From NCBI RefSeq assembly GCF_031323975.1, contig NZ_JAVIWS010000001.1:1302001-1366000 (forward strand): 64,000 bases of DNA, written 5' to 3'. This DNA is from Escherichia ruysiae (GTDB lineage Bacteria > Pseudomonadota > Gammaproteobacteria > Enterobacterales > Enterobacteriaceae). Below, one piece after another: positions 21,461 through 33,100 of the stretch. Below the pieces are notes generated by a model. It was not told the DNA's origin. It made no database searches and saw nothing but the letters and a program-made list of their open reading frames with translations. The position numbers were made by a program, and so were the translations under genes. How positions within the stretch are numbered: the first letter of the stretch is position 1; each line of letters begins with the position of its first letter.

Positions 21461-22081
21461 TCAGATGGACAAATTATTAATTTTCATCTGCATCATTTCA
21501 CTCAGTGCCGGGGTCACATCGCTTTTCACGCCTGCTTCCCACGCACTACGCGCACCTTGCTTATCACCTTTGCTCAGTAATGCTTCACCACGCAAGTCGG
21601 CAACAATAGCAGCCCAACCTTCACCTTTAATGGTATCGAGGGTTTTCAGCGCGGCATCAGTCTGCTTGAGCTGCACCTGAACTCGGGCAAGACGCAGATT
21701 TATCACGGCTTTGAGATTTTCATCGCTCGTGTCCGCCAACCCTTGTTGCAATTGAGCGGCGGCTTTCTCTAGTTCATTTTTGTCAACAAATTGCTGCGCA
21801 AGTTCCAAAGAAGCCAGCGCGCCGTAAGTATTTTTATTTTCAGCAGCGAATTTTTCCGCCGCCGGGATGCTGTCAGGTTTGCCTTCGCTAACTGCGGTAA
21901 CCGCATTTTGATAGGCAAGAGAAGCGGAGCGTGCAGACTCAACCTGATGGCTGTTCCAGTAGCGCCAGCCAATCAGTGCGCCAACGCCTAAAATCACCCC
22001 AACAGCCAGTGCCTTGCCATTTTCAGCAAAAAAGCGTTTAACCGCTTCAACCTGGTCGTTTTCGTTCTCGTAAATTTCCAC
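21461..22081 (-). CDS. yfgM: Periplasmic chaperone-like ancillary SecYEG translocon subunit YfgM
   Basis: A 206-residue membrane-anchored TPR protein. A short acidic cytoplasmic N-terminus (MEIYENENDQVEAVKRFF) is followed by one transmembrane helix at about residues 24-41 (LAVGVILGVGALIGWRYW). The rest is a helical periplasmic domain with TPR-like repeats. The family associates with PpiD at the SecYEG translocon and has been linked to RcsB stability. It lies between hisS (17 bp) and bamB (10 bp) in a tight operon. Confidence 0.95.
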   Translation of the reverse strand: MEIYENENDQVEAVKRFFAENGKALAVGVILGVGALIGWRYWNSHQVESARSASLAYQNAVTAVSEGKPDSIPAAEKFAAENKNTYGALASLELAQQFVDKNELEKAAAQLQQGLADTSDENLKAVINLRLARVQVQLKQTDAALKTLDTIKGEGWAAIVADLRGEALLSKGDKQGARSAWEAGVKSDVTPALSEMMQMKINNLSI

Positions 22082-22098
22082 GCTGTCCTTCTCCTTCC

Positions 22099-23373
22099 TT
22101 AACCCAGTAACGTGTGCAAATGCGCGGCTACGCTATCCTGCGCAACTGCCGTTTGCTCACCAGAGCGCAAATCCTTCACTACTGCCGTACCATTAGCCAC
22201 TTCGGACTCACCCAGCACCACAGCAACGCGGGCACCCCATTTATCAGCGCGGGCAAACTGTTTCTTAAAGTTGCCGCCGCCGTGGTTGGTCATCAGTTTC
22301 ACGCCCGGTAATTCATCACGCAGACGCTCTGCTAATGCCATAGCCGCAGATTGTGTATCAGTACCCGAAGCCACCAGGTATATATCGACAACAGGATCGG
22401 CTTTAAATTCCGGATTAACTGCCTGAACTAACAACACCAAACGTTCCAGGCCCATCGCAAAACCGACTGCCGGTGTGGCGCGACCGCCCAGTTGCTCCAC
22501 AAGACCGTCATAACGACCGCCTGCGCACACGGTGCCCTGGGAACCGAGGCTGTTAGTGACCCATTCGAAAACGGTACGATTGTAGTAATCCAGACCACGC
22601 ACCAGACGCTGGTTTACGGTATAGGCAATACCTGCGCTCTCAAGCAGTTTGCACAAACCGTCAAAATGCTCGCGAGACTCCTCATCCAGATAATCGCCCA
22701 ACGCCGGAGCGTCGTTGAGAAGCGCCTGCACTTCCGGATTTTTAGAATCCAGCACACGCAGCGGGTTGGTATACATGCGACGTTTGCAGTCTTCGTCCAG
22801 TTTTTCTTTATGCTGTTCAAGGAACGCAACCAGCGCATCGCGGTAATTGGCACGTGCTTCCAGCGAACCGATAGAGTTCAGCTCAAGAGTTACGTGTTCG
22901 GAGATACCCAGCGCGCGCCACCAGCGGGCAGTGAGCATAATCAGTTCGGCGTCGATATCGGGGCCTTGCAGACCGAAAACTTCGCACCCCAACTGATGGA
23001 ACTGACGATAACGCCCTTTCTGCGGACGCTCGTGACGGAACATCGGCCCGATATACCACAGACGCTGTTCCTGATTGTACAGAAGACCATGCTCGATGCC
23101 GGCGCGTACACAGCCCGCCGTCCCTTCAGGGCGCAAAGTCAGGCTGTCGCCATTGCGATCCTCAAAGGTGTACATCTCTTTTTCAACCACGTCGGTGACT
23201 TCACCAATCGCACGTTTGAATAGCGGGGTCTGCTCTACAATCGGCAAGCGGATTTCACTGTAACCGTAGCTGCCGAGCACGTTTTTCAGTGTGCCTTCAA
23301 TGCGCTGCCAGATGGCCGTTTCGCCAGGCAGGTAATCGTTCATGCCGCGAATGGCTTGAATGTTTTTTGCCAC
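22099..23373 (-). CDS. hisS: Histidyl-tRNA synthetase
   Basis: Charges tRNA-His with histidine. The 424 residues are the bacterial class II length. Motif 2 is visible as [16 protein letters not shown] at about residue 110-125, the histidine-specific loop as [15 protein letters not shown] at about 257, and motif 3 as [11 protein letters not shown] at about 305. An anticodon-binding domain occupies the C-terminal ~95 residues. It is downstream of ispG with the sroE-like leader in between, and upstream of yfgM. Confidence 0.98.
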   Translation of the reverse strand: MAKNIQAIRGMNDYLPGETAIWQRIEGTLKNVLGSYGYSEIRLPIVEQTPLFKRAIGEVTDVVEKEMYTFEDRNGDSLTLRPEGTAGCVRAGIEHGLLYNQEQRLWYIGPMFRHERPQKGRYRQFHQLGCEVFGLQGPDIDAELIMLTARWWRALGISEHVTLELNSIGSLEARANYRDALVAFLEQHKEKLDEDCKRRMYTNPLRVLDSKNPEVQALLNDAPALGDYLDEESREHFDGLCKLLESAGIAYTVNQRLVRGLDYYNRTVFEWVTNSLGSQGTVCAGGRYDGLVEQLGGRATPAVGFAMGLERLVLLVQAVNPEFKADPVVDIYLVASGTDTQSAAMALAERLRDELPGVKLMTNHGGGNFKKQFARADKWGARVAVVLGESEVANGTAVVKDLRSGEQTAVAQDSVAAHLHTLLG

Positions 23374-23379
23374 GTTTAT

Positions 23380-23478
23380 TCTCTTTCTGAATATAAAAAT
23401 GAACCCTCAACGCTTCCCTCAATGTTTCGGGAGCCATGCGGGTTCAATCATACACGGGAAGCGAGGCGCTTCCCATCA
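23380..23478 (-). ncRNA. sroE: SroE-like small RNA / hisS leader
   Basis: The 110-bp ispG-hisS spacer is where SroE is annotated in K-12. The sequence is structured. A stem GGGAAGCG/CGCTTCCC (23456-23463 with 23467-23474) carries a 3-nt loop, and a long-range pair GAACCC/GGGTTC (23401-23406 with 23440-23445) encloses another stem region. Ends are approximate. Whether it acts in trans or is a processed operon leader is not visible here. Confidence 0.6.
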
Positions 23479-23483
23479 CGTTA

Positions 23484-24602
23484 TTATTTTTCAACCTGCT
23501 GAACGTCAATTCGACGCGCTTCGTCCAGTTGGCTGGCTTTCGCACGAATGCGTGCTTCCAGCTGGTCGATCATGTCGTTGTTGTCCAGACGGTCTTTGCG
23601 CACGCCATCTTCATAGAGGCCACTTTTCTTGTTGCCGCCCGTAACGCCAAGCGTAGAAACCAGCGCCTCGCCCGGGCCATTCACCACGCAGCCAATAATC
23701 GAAACGTCCATCGGGGTAATGATATCTTCCAGACGTTGCTCCAGCGCGTTAACCGTACCGATAACGTCAAATTCCTGACGCGAGCAGGTCGGGCAGGCGA
23801 TGAAGTTGATGCCGCGCGAACGGATGCGCAGCGATTTCAAAATATCAAAACCGACTTTGATCTCTTCGACCGGATCAGCCGCCAGCGAGACGCGCAGCGT
23901 GTCGCCAATGCCTTCCGACAACAGCAGACCTAAACCAATAGCCGATTTCACCGCCCCGCTGCGTGCGCCACCGGCTTCGGTGATCCCCAGGTGCAGCGGC
24001 TGATCGATCTGTTTTGCCAGCAGACGATAAGACTCAACGGCGAGGAAAACGTCAGACGCTTTCACGCTGACCTTGAATTGATCAAAGTTCAGACGATCGA
24101 GATGATCAACATGGCGCATGGCAGATTCCAGCAGCGCCTGCGGCGTCGGTTCGCCATACTTTTCTTGCAAATCTTTTTCCAGCGATCCGGCGTTAACACC
24201 AATACGAATCGGAATGTTTTTATCGCGCGCACAGTCAACCACCATGCGAATGCGTTCTTCATTACCGATATTGCCAGGGTTAATGCGCAGACAGTCAACA
24301 CCGTATTCCGCTACTTTCAGCGCAATGCGATAGTCAAAGTGGATGTCGGCTACCAGCGGCACGTTAACCTGCTGCTTGATGAGCTTGAACGCTTCTGCCG
24401 CGTCCATCGTCGGTACAGAGACGCGAACGATATCAGCGCCGACACGTTCCAGCGCCTTAATTTGATTGACCGTAGCTTCGACGTCTGTCGTACGCGTATT
24501 GGTCATGGACTGTACGGCGATGGGTGCACCATCGCCAATCGGCACATTCCCAACGTAAATACGTGTTGATTTTCTACGTTGAATTGGAGCCTGGTTATGC
24601 AT
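23484..24602 (-). CDS. ispG: 4-hydroxy-3-methylbut-2-enyl diphosphate synthase (flavodoxin)
   Basis: Fe-S enzyme of the MEP isoprenoid pathway, converting the cyclodiphosphate MEcPP to HMBPP. It has 372 residues. The TIM-barrel N-terminal part contains [12 protein letters not shown] and ADIHFDYR. The [4Fe-4S] ligands are the two cysteines of [10 protein letters not shown] near residue 270, the cysteine of [10 protein letters not shown] near 305 and the glutamate a few residues on. It follows rodZ by 26 bp, so the two are co-transcribed, and its cluster depends on the isc system encoded later in the window. Confidence 0.98.
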
Positions 24603-24628
24603 GAAAAATCTCCCGCGTTACCCGTCTG

Positions 24629-25636
24629 TTACTGCGCCGGTGATTGTTCGGCATTGAGGGTCAGACGCGCAACCTGGTTAGTTCTGATAAAACGACTCAG
24701 ATCGACAGGTTTCCCTTGATACTGGATCTGCACTGCAGCTGGGGCACCAATTTTCAGTTTATACGGTGCCTGACCGCTTAAATTCAAATTACCGCCTTTA
24801 CGCTGCATCCCGCTAAACAGTTTTTTGCCGGTAGAATCGGTGACTTCCAGCCAGCAATCAGCAGTAAAGTTCATAACCAGCGCATTAGGATCAGCCGCTG
24901 GAGTGGTCACGCCAGCCTGATCGATTGGCAACGGCGCTGCGCCATCTGGCGTTGTTGTTGCGACCGGAGCCGCTGGTGTAGTAGCCGCGATATCAACATT
25001 TGCCTGTGAAGGAGGAACAACTGCGTCCTGCTGCGGCGCTACAGCGGGTGCTGGCGTCGTCACGGCTGGCGTTTGCGTGTTCGTGGCGGTGGAATCTACA
25101 GCCGCAGGCGATGTAGTCGTCTGGGTTTCGGTAGCAGACGTATCTAACGGTACACTCTGGCTCTGGTTATTATTCAGCTCCGCAGTGGATTGATCAGCCA
25201 TAGTGCTGATCTCTTCCTGCTGGGCTTTGTGATCCTGCCACCACCAGGCGCCGCTCAGGCCAATCACCACAAACAGCACCAGCCAGGTGAAAGTCATCAG
25301 CCAGCCATCGCGTTTTTTGCGGCGTTTGCCGAGGGAAAAACTCTGCATTGGCGCAACTTTTGCCGCCCGCAGTGGTGCCTGCTTTTCCAGTCCCGGCAGC
25401 AGTTCTTCTTCCGGAATATGAACCAGACGCGCATAAGAGCGGATATACCCGCGCAAGAATGTTGAAGCAAGATCGGCTGGCGCCTTATCTTCTTCAATGT
25501 CGCGTACCGTGGAAACCTTCAAACAAAGTCGTTCGGCAACGGCTTGCTGGCTAAGTCCAAGTTGTTCACGGGCATTACGCAAGCGAGCGCCGGTGGTAAG
25601 TGCTTCATTTTGGTCGTGCGTGGCTTCAGTATTCAT
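24629..25636 (-). CDS. rodZ: Cytoskeletal cell-shape protein RodZ
   Basis: Links MreB filaments to the wall elongation machinery. It has 335 residues. A cytoplasmic helix-turn-helix domain lies at about residues 15-85 ([21 protein letters not shown]), followed by a basic stretch ([10 protein letters not shown]) and one transmembrane helix at about 112-133. A long Pro/Thr/Ala-rich periplasmic linker ends in a beta-rich domain (about 255-335). The linker is low-complexity and explains small length differences between strains. It is upstream of ispG. Confidence 0.97.
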   Translation of the reverse strand: MNTEATHDQNEALTTGARLRNAREQLGLSQQAVAERLCLKVSTVRDIEEDKAPADLASTFLRGYIRSYARLVHIPEEELLPGLEKQAPLRAAKVAPMQSFSLGKRRKKRDGWLMTFTWLVLFVVIGLSGAWWWQDHKAQQEEISTMADQSTAELNNNQSQSVPLDTSATETQTTTSPAAVDSTATNTQTPAVTTPAPAVAPQQDAVVPPSQANVDIAATTPAAPVATTTPDGAAPLPIDQAGVTTPAADPNALVMNFTADCWLEVTDSTGKKLFSGMQRKGGNLNLSGQAPYKLKIGAPAAVQIQYQGKPVDLSRFIRTNQVARLTLNAEQSPAQ

Positions 25637-25880
25637 TCGCTGCAGGTACGTTTAAAAGAGAATTGGGATGCCGGTGAACCATCACGCCCACCCACACCGC
25701 GAAACATCCGTAAAGTTAACCTTTATCATACAGTATAAGACTGTCTGTGTGCTCGTGACAAAGCCCACATGAATCAAAGCTAACTTACTGTTGCATCGTT
25801 ACATACTGCCTTAAAGTCAGCAAAAACGCACCGTTAATATTGATCAGACAATTGCAACTTAATGCTACATTCATAAAACA

Positions 25881-25914
25881 TTACGCCACGGTACATAAAG
25901 TAACCGTGGCGTAA
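25881..25914 (-). terminator. Hairpin downstream of rlmN
   Basis: A perfect 12-bp stem (25881-25892 with 25903-25914) with a 10-nt loop, six bases past the rlmN stop. On the minus strand it is followed by a modest U-rich tract. It is probably a leaky terminator separating rlmN from rodZ. The remaining ~240 bp of the gap upstream of rodZ is AT-rich and must hold the rodZ promoter. Confidence 0.55.
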
Positions 25915-25920
25915 TAACTA

Positions 25921-27075
25921 TCAGACCGTTTTAATGTCGATAGCTTCACCCTGCATCCGTTTACGCAGAGTACGTTTAGTACGGTCAATGACATCACCTG
26001 CCAGCTGACCACAGGCGGCGTCGATATCATCACCACGAGTTTTACGCACAATGGTGGTGAAGCCGTAGCTCATCAGCACTTTTGAGAAACGGTCGATACG
26101 GCTGTTCGAACTGCGTCCATACGGCGCGCCGGGGAACGGGTTCCATGGGATCAGGTTAATCTTACACGGCGTATCTTTCAGCAGTTCAGCCAGTTGGTGC
26201 GCATGTTCAGTGCCATCGTTAACGTGGTCAAGCATCACGTACTCGATAGTGACGCGCCCCTGGTTCGCATTGGATTTCTCCAGATAACGGCGCACTGCAG
26301 CAAGGAACGTTTCGATATTGTACTTTTTGTTGATTGGTACAATTTCGTCACGAATTTCGTCGTTCGGCGCGTGCAGGGAAATTGCCAGTGCAACGTCAAT
26401 CATATCGCCCAGTTTATCCAGCGCCGGAACTACACCGGAAGTGGAAAGCGTCACGCGACGTTTAGACAGGCCAAAACCGAAATCATCAAGCATGATTTCC
26501 ATCGCCGGAACGACATTGTTCAGGTTGAGCAGCGGCTCGCCCATACCCATCATCACTACGTTAGTGATCGGACGCTGACCGGTGACTTTTGCTGCGCCGA
26601 CGATTTTCGCCGCACGCCACACCTGGCCGATAATTTCCGACACCCGCAGGTTGCGGTTAAAGCCCTGCTGGGCGGTGGAACAGAATTTACACTCCAGCGC
26701 ACACCCCACCTGCGAGGAGACGCAAAGCGTGGCGCGGTCGTCTTCCGGGATATACACCGTTTCGACGCGCTGATCGCCAACGGCAATCGCCCATTTAATG
26801 GTGCCGTCAGATGAACGCTGTTCTTCAACCACTTCCGGTGCGCGGATTTCCGCCACCTCTTTCAGTTTGCCACGCAACACTTTGTTGATGTCGGTCATCT
26901 CATCAAAGTTGTCGCAGCAATAGTGATACATCCACTTCATCACCTGATCGGCGCGGAAGGGTTTTTCACCTAAATCTTTAAAAAACTCCCGCATCTGCTG
27001 ACGGTTGAGATCCAGCAGGTTGATTTTTCCATCTTTCGTGGTGACGTTTTCAGGTGTGACTAATTGTTCAGACAT
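25921..27075 (-). CDS. rlmN: Dual-specificity 23S rRNA/tRNA m2A methyltransferase RlmN
   Basis: Radical-SAM enzyme that methylates C2 of A2503 in 23S rRNA and A37 in some tRNAs. It has 384 residues. The cluster motif CALECKFC (CX3CX2C) is near residues 125-132. The SAM-binding GMGEPLLN follows at about 175-182. The mechanistic cysteine pair is the C-terminal Cys in DAACGQLAG (about 355) with one near the cluster. A C-terminal basic tail fits RNA binding. It is downstream of ndk with a strong terminator in between. Confidence 0.98.
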   Translation of the reverse strand: MSEQLVTPENVTTKDGKINLLDLNRQQMREFFKDLGEKPFRADQVMKWMYHYCCDNFDEMTDINKVLRGKLKEVAEIRAPEVVEEQRSSDGTIKWAIAVGDQRVETVYIPEDDRATLCVSSQVGCALECKFCSTAQQGFNRNLRVSEIIGQVWRAAKIVGAAKVTGQRPITNVVMMGMGEPLLNLNNVVPAMEIMLDDFGFGLSKRRVTLSTSGVVPALDKLGDMIDVALAISLHAPNDEIRDEIVPINKKYNIETFLAAVRRYLEKSNANQGRVTIEYVMLDHVNDGTEHAHQLAELLKDTPCKINLIPWNPFPGAPYGRSSNSRIDRFSKVLMSYGFTTIVRKTRGDDIDAACGQLAGDVIDRTKRTLRKRMQGEAIDIKTV

Positions 27076-27123
27076 ATGCTATTCCGGCCTCGTTATTACA
27101 CGTTATGGCCCCTGGAGGGTTGA

Positions 27124-27164
27124 AAAAAGAAACGCCCCGGTGAGCGGCTGCTCGTCCGGGGGCG
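27124..27164 (-). terminator. Rho-independent terminator of ndk
   Basis: A GC-rich stem (CGCCCCGG at 27133-27140 against 27156-27164, one bulge) encloses an inner GAGC/GCTC stem. On the minus strand it is followed by a long U-tract (TTTCTTTTTTCA). It sits 60 bp past the ndk stop. Confidence 0.85.
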
Positions 27165-27224
27165 CTGCATTGTACAAATTCTGGCGCACGGATGCCACGT
27201 TTGCACGCGGCATTTACGAAATTA

Positions 27225-27656
27225 TTAACGAGTGCGCGGGCACACTTCGCCTTCACCGAAGAAGTAGGCGATTTCGCGAGCGGCAGATTCTACAGAATCA
27301 GAGCCATGTGTGCCGTTTTCGGTCAGGCTGTCAGCGTAGTCTGCGCGCAAAGTTCCCGCCAGAGCGTTCGCCGGGTTGGTCGCGCCCAGCAGATCGCGGT
27401 GACGCTGAACGGCGTTTTCACCTTCCAGCACGGAAACGACGATCGGACCAGAGGTCATGAACTCAACCAGACCATCAAAGAACGGTTTCCCATCGTGTTC
27501 AGCATAAAAGCCACGAGCCTGTTCAACGGTCAGGTGCAGCATTTTGGTGCCGACAATTTTGAACCCTGCAGCTTCAAAGCGCGCAAAGATATTACCAATG
27601 ACGTTTTTTGCTACCGCGTTCGGTTTGATGATGGAAAAAGTACGTTCAATAGCCAT
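27225..27656 (-). CDS. ndk: Nucleoside diphosphate kinase
   Basis: Transfers the gamma phosphate of ATP to NDPs through a phosphohistidine, balancing nucleotide pools. The 143 residues match the family. The N-terminal [12 protein letters not shown] is the classic signature, and the active-site histidine is in ENGTHGSDS at about residue 117. It is probably monocistronic, with its own -10/-35 upstream and a strong terminator downstream. Confidence 0.98.
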
Positions 27657-27712
27657 TTTTACCTCTGTAAATTATTCTGTTGTTGTCTGTACCAGCGTAC
27701 GAGATGGCGCGG

Positions 27713-27741
27713 ATTATAATGAGCAACAGAGCCGTTGACCA
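27713..27741 (-). promoter_or_regulatory. Probable ndk promoter
   Basis: On the minus strand a perfect -10 TATAAT (27713-27718) lies 17 bp from a -35-like TGGTCA (27736-27741), about 57 bp upstream of the ndk ATG. The discriminator is GC-rich (CCGCGCC). Confidence 0.6.
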
Positions 27742-27804
27742 TTGACGAAGGTAACATTTTTTTAAAATAAACCTAGTTTAAGCAACAAACATGGTGAAAA
27801 CAGA

Positions 27805-30117
27805 CTATTGCATAACAAATCTCACTGTCGCTACCTGCCCCACTTCATCCATTACCAGCAATTGATAATTGCCTTTTTCCGTTAAATGCAGAGTCACACT
27901 GCGCCCACGTTCAGCTAACGGTTTGCCATTCAGAAACCACCAGCGTTCTCCGGCACCACCGCTGGATTGCACCGGCAAAGTCGCTTCCGCCGCACCAGGT
28001 AAACGCTTGATAATGGCGCCATCACGGATGCCAGTCAGTTGCAGCGGGAGTTGGGCGTCGTGACCATACGGTGGGCAAATTGTCGAGACCGCTGGCAAGC
28101 GTGCGGCACGGCGTTCCGATGCGGGCAGCCAGGGTTCCAGCGGTAGTGGCCAGACATTCATCATTTCTTGTCGCGCCTGTGGGCAATCGGCGGCGACGCG
28201 TTTGCCATTTTCATCCAGCCAGATGGGAAAGCGGATGCCATTAATCCCTTCTTGCTCTGGCAGTAACAGGGTTGGCGGCTGGCTTCCATCCAATAACCAG
28301 GTTGCCAGACGACGACGGCAATTACTGTCACCCACGGGCAAAGACTGCCCACCTGGCCAACAGATAACACCACGAGTGACGGAGTTCGGGCGCGGATCTT
28401 CCGGCAGATTTGCACTGCGTGACAGTAAGATATTATTGACCTGATTCATCAACGGTACGGCGCTGGCAAAACCAAACTGACCGACAACGGGCGTGCCATC
28501 CGGCCTGCCAGTCCATATTCCTATCACATAGCGAGCATTTACACCTATCGCCCATGCATCGCGATAGCCATAACTGGTTCCTGTTTTCCACGCCAGTGGT
28601 ACAACGCGCGGCAAGGCGCCGTCCGGCAGGGGCTGCGCTTCATCAGCCATGATCCGGCGAATGATCCACGCGGCGCCCGGCGACATTAAGGGGCGTTCAA
28701 GCAGGGGATCGTCAGGCTGTAAGCGCAATTTGCCTGCCTTGCCGTGGCGAGCAAACGCGGTATACGCTGCCGCCATATCTTCCAGTTTTGCACCTGCGCC
28801 GCCGAGGATCAGCGAAAGGTTCGGCGCAGCACCGTTGGGCAGGTACAACGGCAATCCAACATTGCGTAATTTTGCCGCAAACCGTTTCGGGCCATAGGCT
28901 TCCAGCACCTGCACGGCAGGTAAGTTCAGCGATCGCACCAGCGCCTCACTCATGCTGATCGGGCCATGAAAACCGCTATCAAAGTTACCTGGTCGGTAAT
29001 CACCGGTGCGCCGGGGGACGTCTTGCAACAGTGATGCCGGGTGGATCAAGCCTTCATCCAGCGCCAGTCCATAAACAAACGGTTTGAGCACCGATCCTGG
29101 CGATCGGATCGCATTGACCATATCGACATGACCAAAGCGTGAATCATCGTTGAGATCAACCGATCCCACCCAGCCGCGAACACGCATATCGGTATGATCA
29201 ACCACGATCATCGCCAGTGAGCTGCGCGGTGGTAATCGTCCTTTCCAGTTTTGCGCCAGTTCTTCCAGACGTCGTTGAAGACCGGCATTCAGCGTAGTAA
29301 CGATTTTGTCGCTTTTGCTTTTACCGAGCATCATGCGCGAAAACAGCGGTGCCAGTTGCGGCATTTGTCGGGGTGCCAGCCAGATGGGTTCTTCCCTTGA
29401 CTCTTTTACCTGCTCACGGGACCACACACCTTGCGCAGCCATCCGTTCGAGCACTTTATTACGCGCGGCTTCGGCACGCTCCGGCCAGCGATCCGGACGA
29501 AGACGGCTGGGTGCTTGCGGCAACACAGCCAGCATCGCCGCCTCGGAATAGCTTAAATTCGCAGGCGCTTTTCCGAGGTAAGCCCAGCTTGCCGCACCTA
29601 TCCCCTGCAACGTACCGCCAAACGGAGCGCGGTTAAGATACAGGGTCAGAATGTCACGTTTAGACAGATGCCATTCCAGTTGAAACGCGCGCCAGAGCTG
29701 GCGAATTTTACCGCCAAACGTTTTGGGGTGAGGATCAAGCAGACGAGCAACCTGCATAGTGAGCGTGCTCCCGCCGGAGATAACTCGACCAGAAGTCAGA
29801 TCCTGCCAGGCAGCGCGCGCCACCGAGAACGGGTTTACGCCTGGATGCTTCCAGAACCAGCGATCTTCGTAATTGATCAGTGCTTCAAGGTAACGCGGAG
29901 AAACATCTTCGATAGTCACGGGATAACGCCAGATACCGTCAGCATCGGCGAAACGCCAGAGCGGCGTACCATCCTGCGCCACGACCACACGTGCGGGATT
30001 GACTTCATGCAGCGGCAGAGGCCAGAGTTTATCTGCTCCCCACGCCGCCAGAATGATAATAAAGGGCGCGGCTGCCAGCGTTATCCAGCAGCCGCGTTTA
30101 CTTAACAGACGAGGCAT
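27805..30117 (-). CDS. pbpC: Penicillin-binding protein 1C
   Basis: Bifunctional class A PBP of 770 residues. A short cytoplasmic tail and one transmembrane helix (about residues 8-28) precede the glycosyltransferase domain, with the GT51 motif EDRWFWKHPG near residue 83 and GGSTLTMQVARLL near 130. The transpeptidase domain has SPGSVLKPF (SxxK) near 342 and KTGTS near 507. A C-terminal BiPBP_C-type domain follows. PBP1C has weak penicillin binding in K-12. Its ATG touches the yfhM stop with no gap, so the two are translated as a unit. Confidence 0.97.
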   Translation of the reverse strand: MPRLLSKRGCWITLAAAPFIIILAAWGADKLWPLPLHEVNPARVVVAQDGTPLWRFADADGIWRYPVTIEDVSPRYLEALINYEDRWFWKHPGVNPFSVARAAWQDLTSGRVISGGSTLTMQVARLLDPHPKTFGGKIRQLWRAFQLEWHLSKRDILTLYLNRAPFGGTLQGIGAASWAYLGKAPANLSYSEAAMLAVLPQAPSRLRPDRWPERAEAARNKVLERMAAQGVWSREQVKESREEPIWLAPRQMPQLAPLFSRMMLGKSKSDKIVTTLNAGLQRRLEELAQNWKGRLPPRSSLAMIVVDHTDMRVRGWVGSVDLNDDSRFGHVDMVNAIRSPGSVLKPFVYGLALDEGLIHPASLLQDVPRRTGDYRPGNFDSGFHGPISMSEALVRSLNLPAVQVLEAYGPKRFAAKLRNVGLPLYLPNGAAPNLSLILGGAGAKLEDMAAAYTAFARHGKAGKLRLQPDDPLLERPLMSPGAAWIIRRIMADEAQPLPDGALPRVVPLAWKTGTSYGYRDAWAIGVNARYVIGIWTGRPDGTPVVGQFGFASAVPLMNQVNNILLSRSANLPEDPRPNSVTRGVICWPGGQSLPVGDSNCRRRLATWLLDGSQPPTLLLPEQEGINGIRFPIWLDENGKRVAADCPQARQEMMNVWPLPLEPWLPASERRAARLPAVSTICPPYGHDAQLPLQLTGIRDGAIIKRLPGAAEATLPVQSSGGAGERWWFLNGKPLAERGRSVTLHLTEKGNYQLLVMDEVGQVATVRFVMQ

Positions 30118-33100
30118 TTACGGTCTGACAATCAACAGATCTTCAGCCGCGCCGGTCGCCCGCCATTGAGGAACATACATCGATTCCACCATCGGCTGCG
30201 GCACCTGATACGTTCCCGGCGTCACCGCCCGCGCCAGATATACCAGTGTAACCGGCTGGTATTCATCAACGGCAACCGCCGCCACAAAGCGATCATCACG
30301 AAACTCAATGTGCTTAATGCTCGCCTGCTGCATTTGATTAAGCAGGTTTTGCACTTCGCTACCACTTTGCTCCAGACTGGCGTTGCCGTTAGCCAGGTTC
30401 TGGTTTTCCAGCTCCAGACCCGCTGGCAGCAAATCAACCACCAGCGCATCTGGCACGCTGTTACTGGCTTTTACCTGCAACCAGACCAGTACCAAATCAC
30501 CGCTACGTAACGAGTCCAGCGATTTGCTCTTACCGTCAGTACCAAGAATATGGCGCTCGATTTGCAGCACATTACTCGCAGGTAAAGGTGCGGATTGCGG
30601 ATAACCGCTGGCATCCACACGCAGCCATAACGGCTGGTCGCCACTGTTGGTCACCTGCAAAGTTGCAAGTTGATCGCTATGCAGATTGCTGTTTTGCGTT
30701 TTCTCGCCAGTCAGCGGCTCGGCAGAGAAAGAGGTTTGCACCTGCCATTTACCCGGTAAATCCTGTATCGAACGGGCAGCCAGGAACAACGAGTTACTTT
30801 CCTGCGTCGATAGCCAGCGTTCACCAAACGCCTGCTGCGAAAGCGTGTTCAGCAAAGTGTACTGCTCATCGGGTAGCAGTTTATTTTCTTCCAGCAAGGA
30901 GAGCATTAACGCGTTGTCGCGCAGTGGGCTACCGTAATCGCCCAGCCATTTCCGCTCATCATTACGCGGCGTTTTCAGCGCCAGCGCAATCGCTTCTTCA
31001 CCACGCGTCGCATCACCCATGGTTTTCAGCGCAACGCCAAGTTGCAGCAGCGGTAAACCAGAAGCGGCATCTGCACGATGCTCCCAGATTTCACGCAGCG
31101 CACCCAGCGGAGCCTTTTGCTGACGGGACAACACCAGCGCAGCGTAAGACTGTACGGCGAATTTACTGGCTTTGAGATTATCGGCGTAAGGGATCGACAT
31201 CATGCCCGGATCTTGTAAATAGCGCAGCAGACGCTCATTCCCTTGGTTAATGGCTTCTGTCGGCACGCTGTAACCCTGCTCACCTGCGCGAACCAGGAAA
31301 TCCATCACATAAGCCGTCAGCCAGTACTCTTCGTCGCTGTATTTATCCCATAGCGCAAAACCGCCATTATCGCGTTGCATTTGCAGCAAGCGGGAAATGC
31401 CAATATCAACTGCCGCACGGCGTTTATCATCACTGTCGCCTTTGATGCCCAACGCCTGTAGCTGGGCTGCATTGGTATAGAGCGACGGGAACAGACCGCT
31501 GGTGGTTTGCTCCAGACAGCCGTACGGATATGCTTTTAACTCTTTGATATAACGTGCAATGTTCAGCGGTGGCTTGCCGCTCAACAACAATTGCCCTTCC
31601 AGCGTAACAGGCGAGAAGTTTTGCAGTCCGCCAGCCGGAATCGCCCATGTTTCACCAGGCTGCAACACCGTACCATAATTGACTGTTTGTGCCGGGAATG
31701 CCGGACGGACGCCAATTTTCCACTGCTTATGCTGATCGGCAACGGTTTCTCCTGGCAAATTCAGGCCACTGATAGTCGCCTGAATTTCACCATCGCCATA
31801 ACCCGGCAATGCTCGCACCGGGATAAACAGCGTGGTTCGCACGCCTGGCGCTAATTCAACAGGTGCGGGTGAATCGCTTACCAGTTCAACCAAGCCGCTG
31901 GCGGTCAGGGCAACGTTCATTTTTTGCGGTTTATCAGTAAGATTAGTGATATCCAGCGTCAGACGCGAAGTGTCGCCACTCGCCATAAAGCGCGGCATGT
32001 TCAGTTCGGCTATCACCGGTGCAGCAACAATCACTTTGCTTTCGTTGCTGCCGAAGTCATCTGCCGTCCAGGCTTGCGCCATGACGCGCAATTCACCGTT
32101 AAAATCGCCAATCGGCAGTGTAACCGTACCTTCGCCCTGTTCGTTGAGCGTTACCGGCTGTGCCTGTTGCGCGACAATATTGACGTGATTGACCGGTGGC
32201 TTACCACCACGTTTCAGTTCATCGCCATCGCCACCAAAACGCAGTGCTGCCAGGCGTCCCTGTCCTTCAATGACCTGACCGTAAATATCGTATATGTCTG
32301 CGCCATAGCGTTTCTGACCGAAGAACCCCTGCCACGGATCTGGCGTAACGTAATCAGTAATATTCAACACACCGCTATCAACGGCAGACACCAGCACATT
32401 CACCTGTTTTGGCATCTCACCATTTTTATTGCTGGCTTTGATTTTCACAGTTAATGGCTGATTGGGGCGCATTTTTGCCGGTGTTTCCAGCGCCAGATCA
32501 AGACGACGGTTTTCATCGCCAAGCGGCAAATGCAACACACCAACCGCACGTTTTGGCGTCGCGGAGCGAGATTTATCGCCAGGACGCACCACCAGCGTAC
32601 TCAAATAAAGATCATGACGATTCCAGGTTTTATCGACCGGAATCGTCAGATCCAGCCCTTGTGCCGGAACATCAATCTCTTGCCACCACAGCGGCCCTTC
32701 ACTGGACTCAACCATCGCGTAGCCTTTACCCGCCGTTGGCGCGGCAATATGCAACTTAATGGTATCGCCAGGGCGATAACTGGCTTTATCCAGTTTCATC
32801 GTGACGCGATCTGGACGCACCGCACCGCCACCGTCGCTGTTGTCCTGCCAGCTATAGCCAGCCCAGAAACGCACACTACTGACCGCTTCATTCGGCGCTT
32901 TGACTTCCAGACGATAAGCGCCCCACTCTACCGGAAAACTGACCTTACCGGTTTCATCCGCCTGAAGATCCAGCGTTTGTTCATTTTCGATCAGATCTTT
33001 TTGATCAAACTGAGACTGCCAGCCTTCATCTTCTGACCAGTTCCAGAAGTAATCACGGCGTTCGCGAATCAGACGCACCTGCAAGCCCGACACGGCTTTT

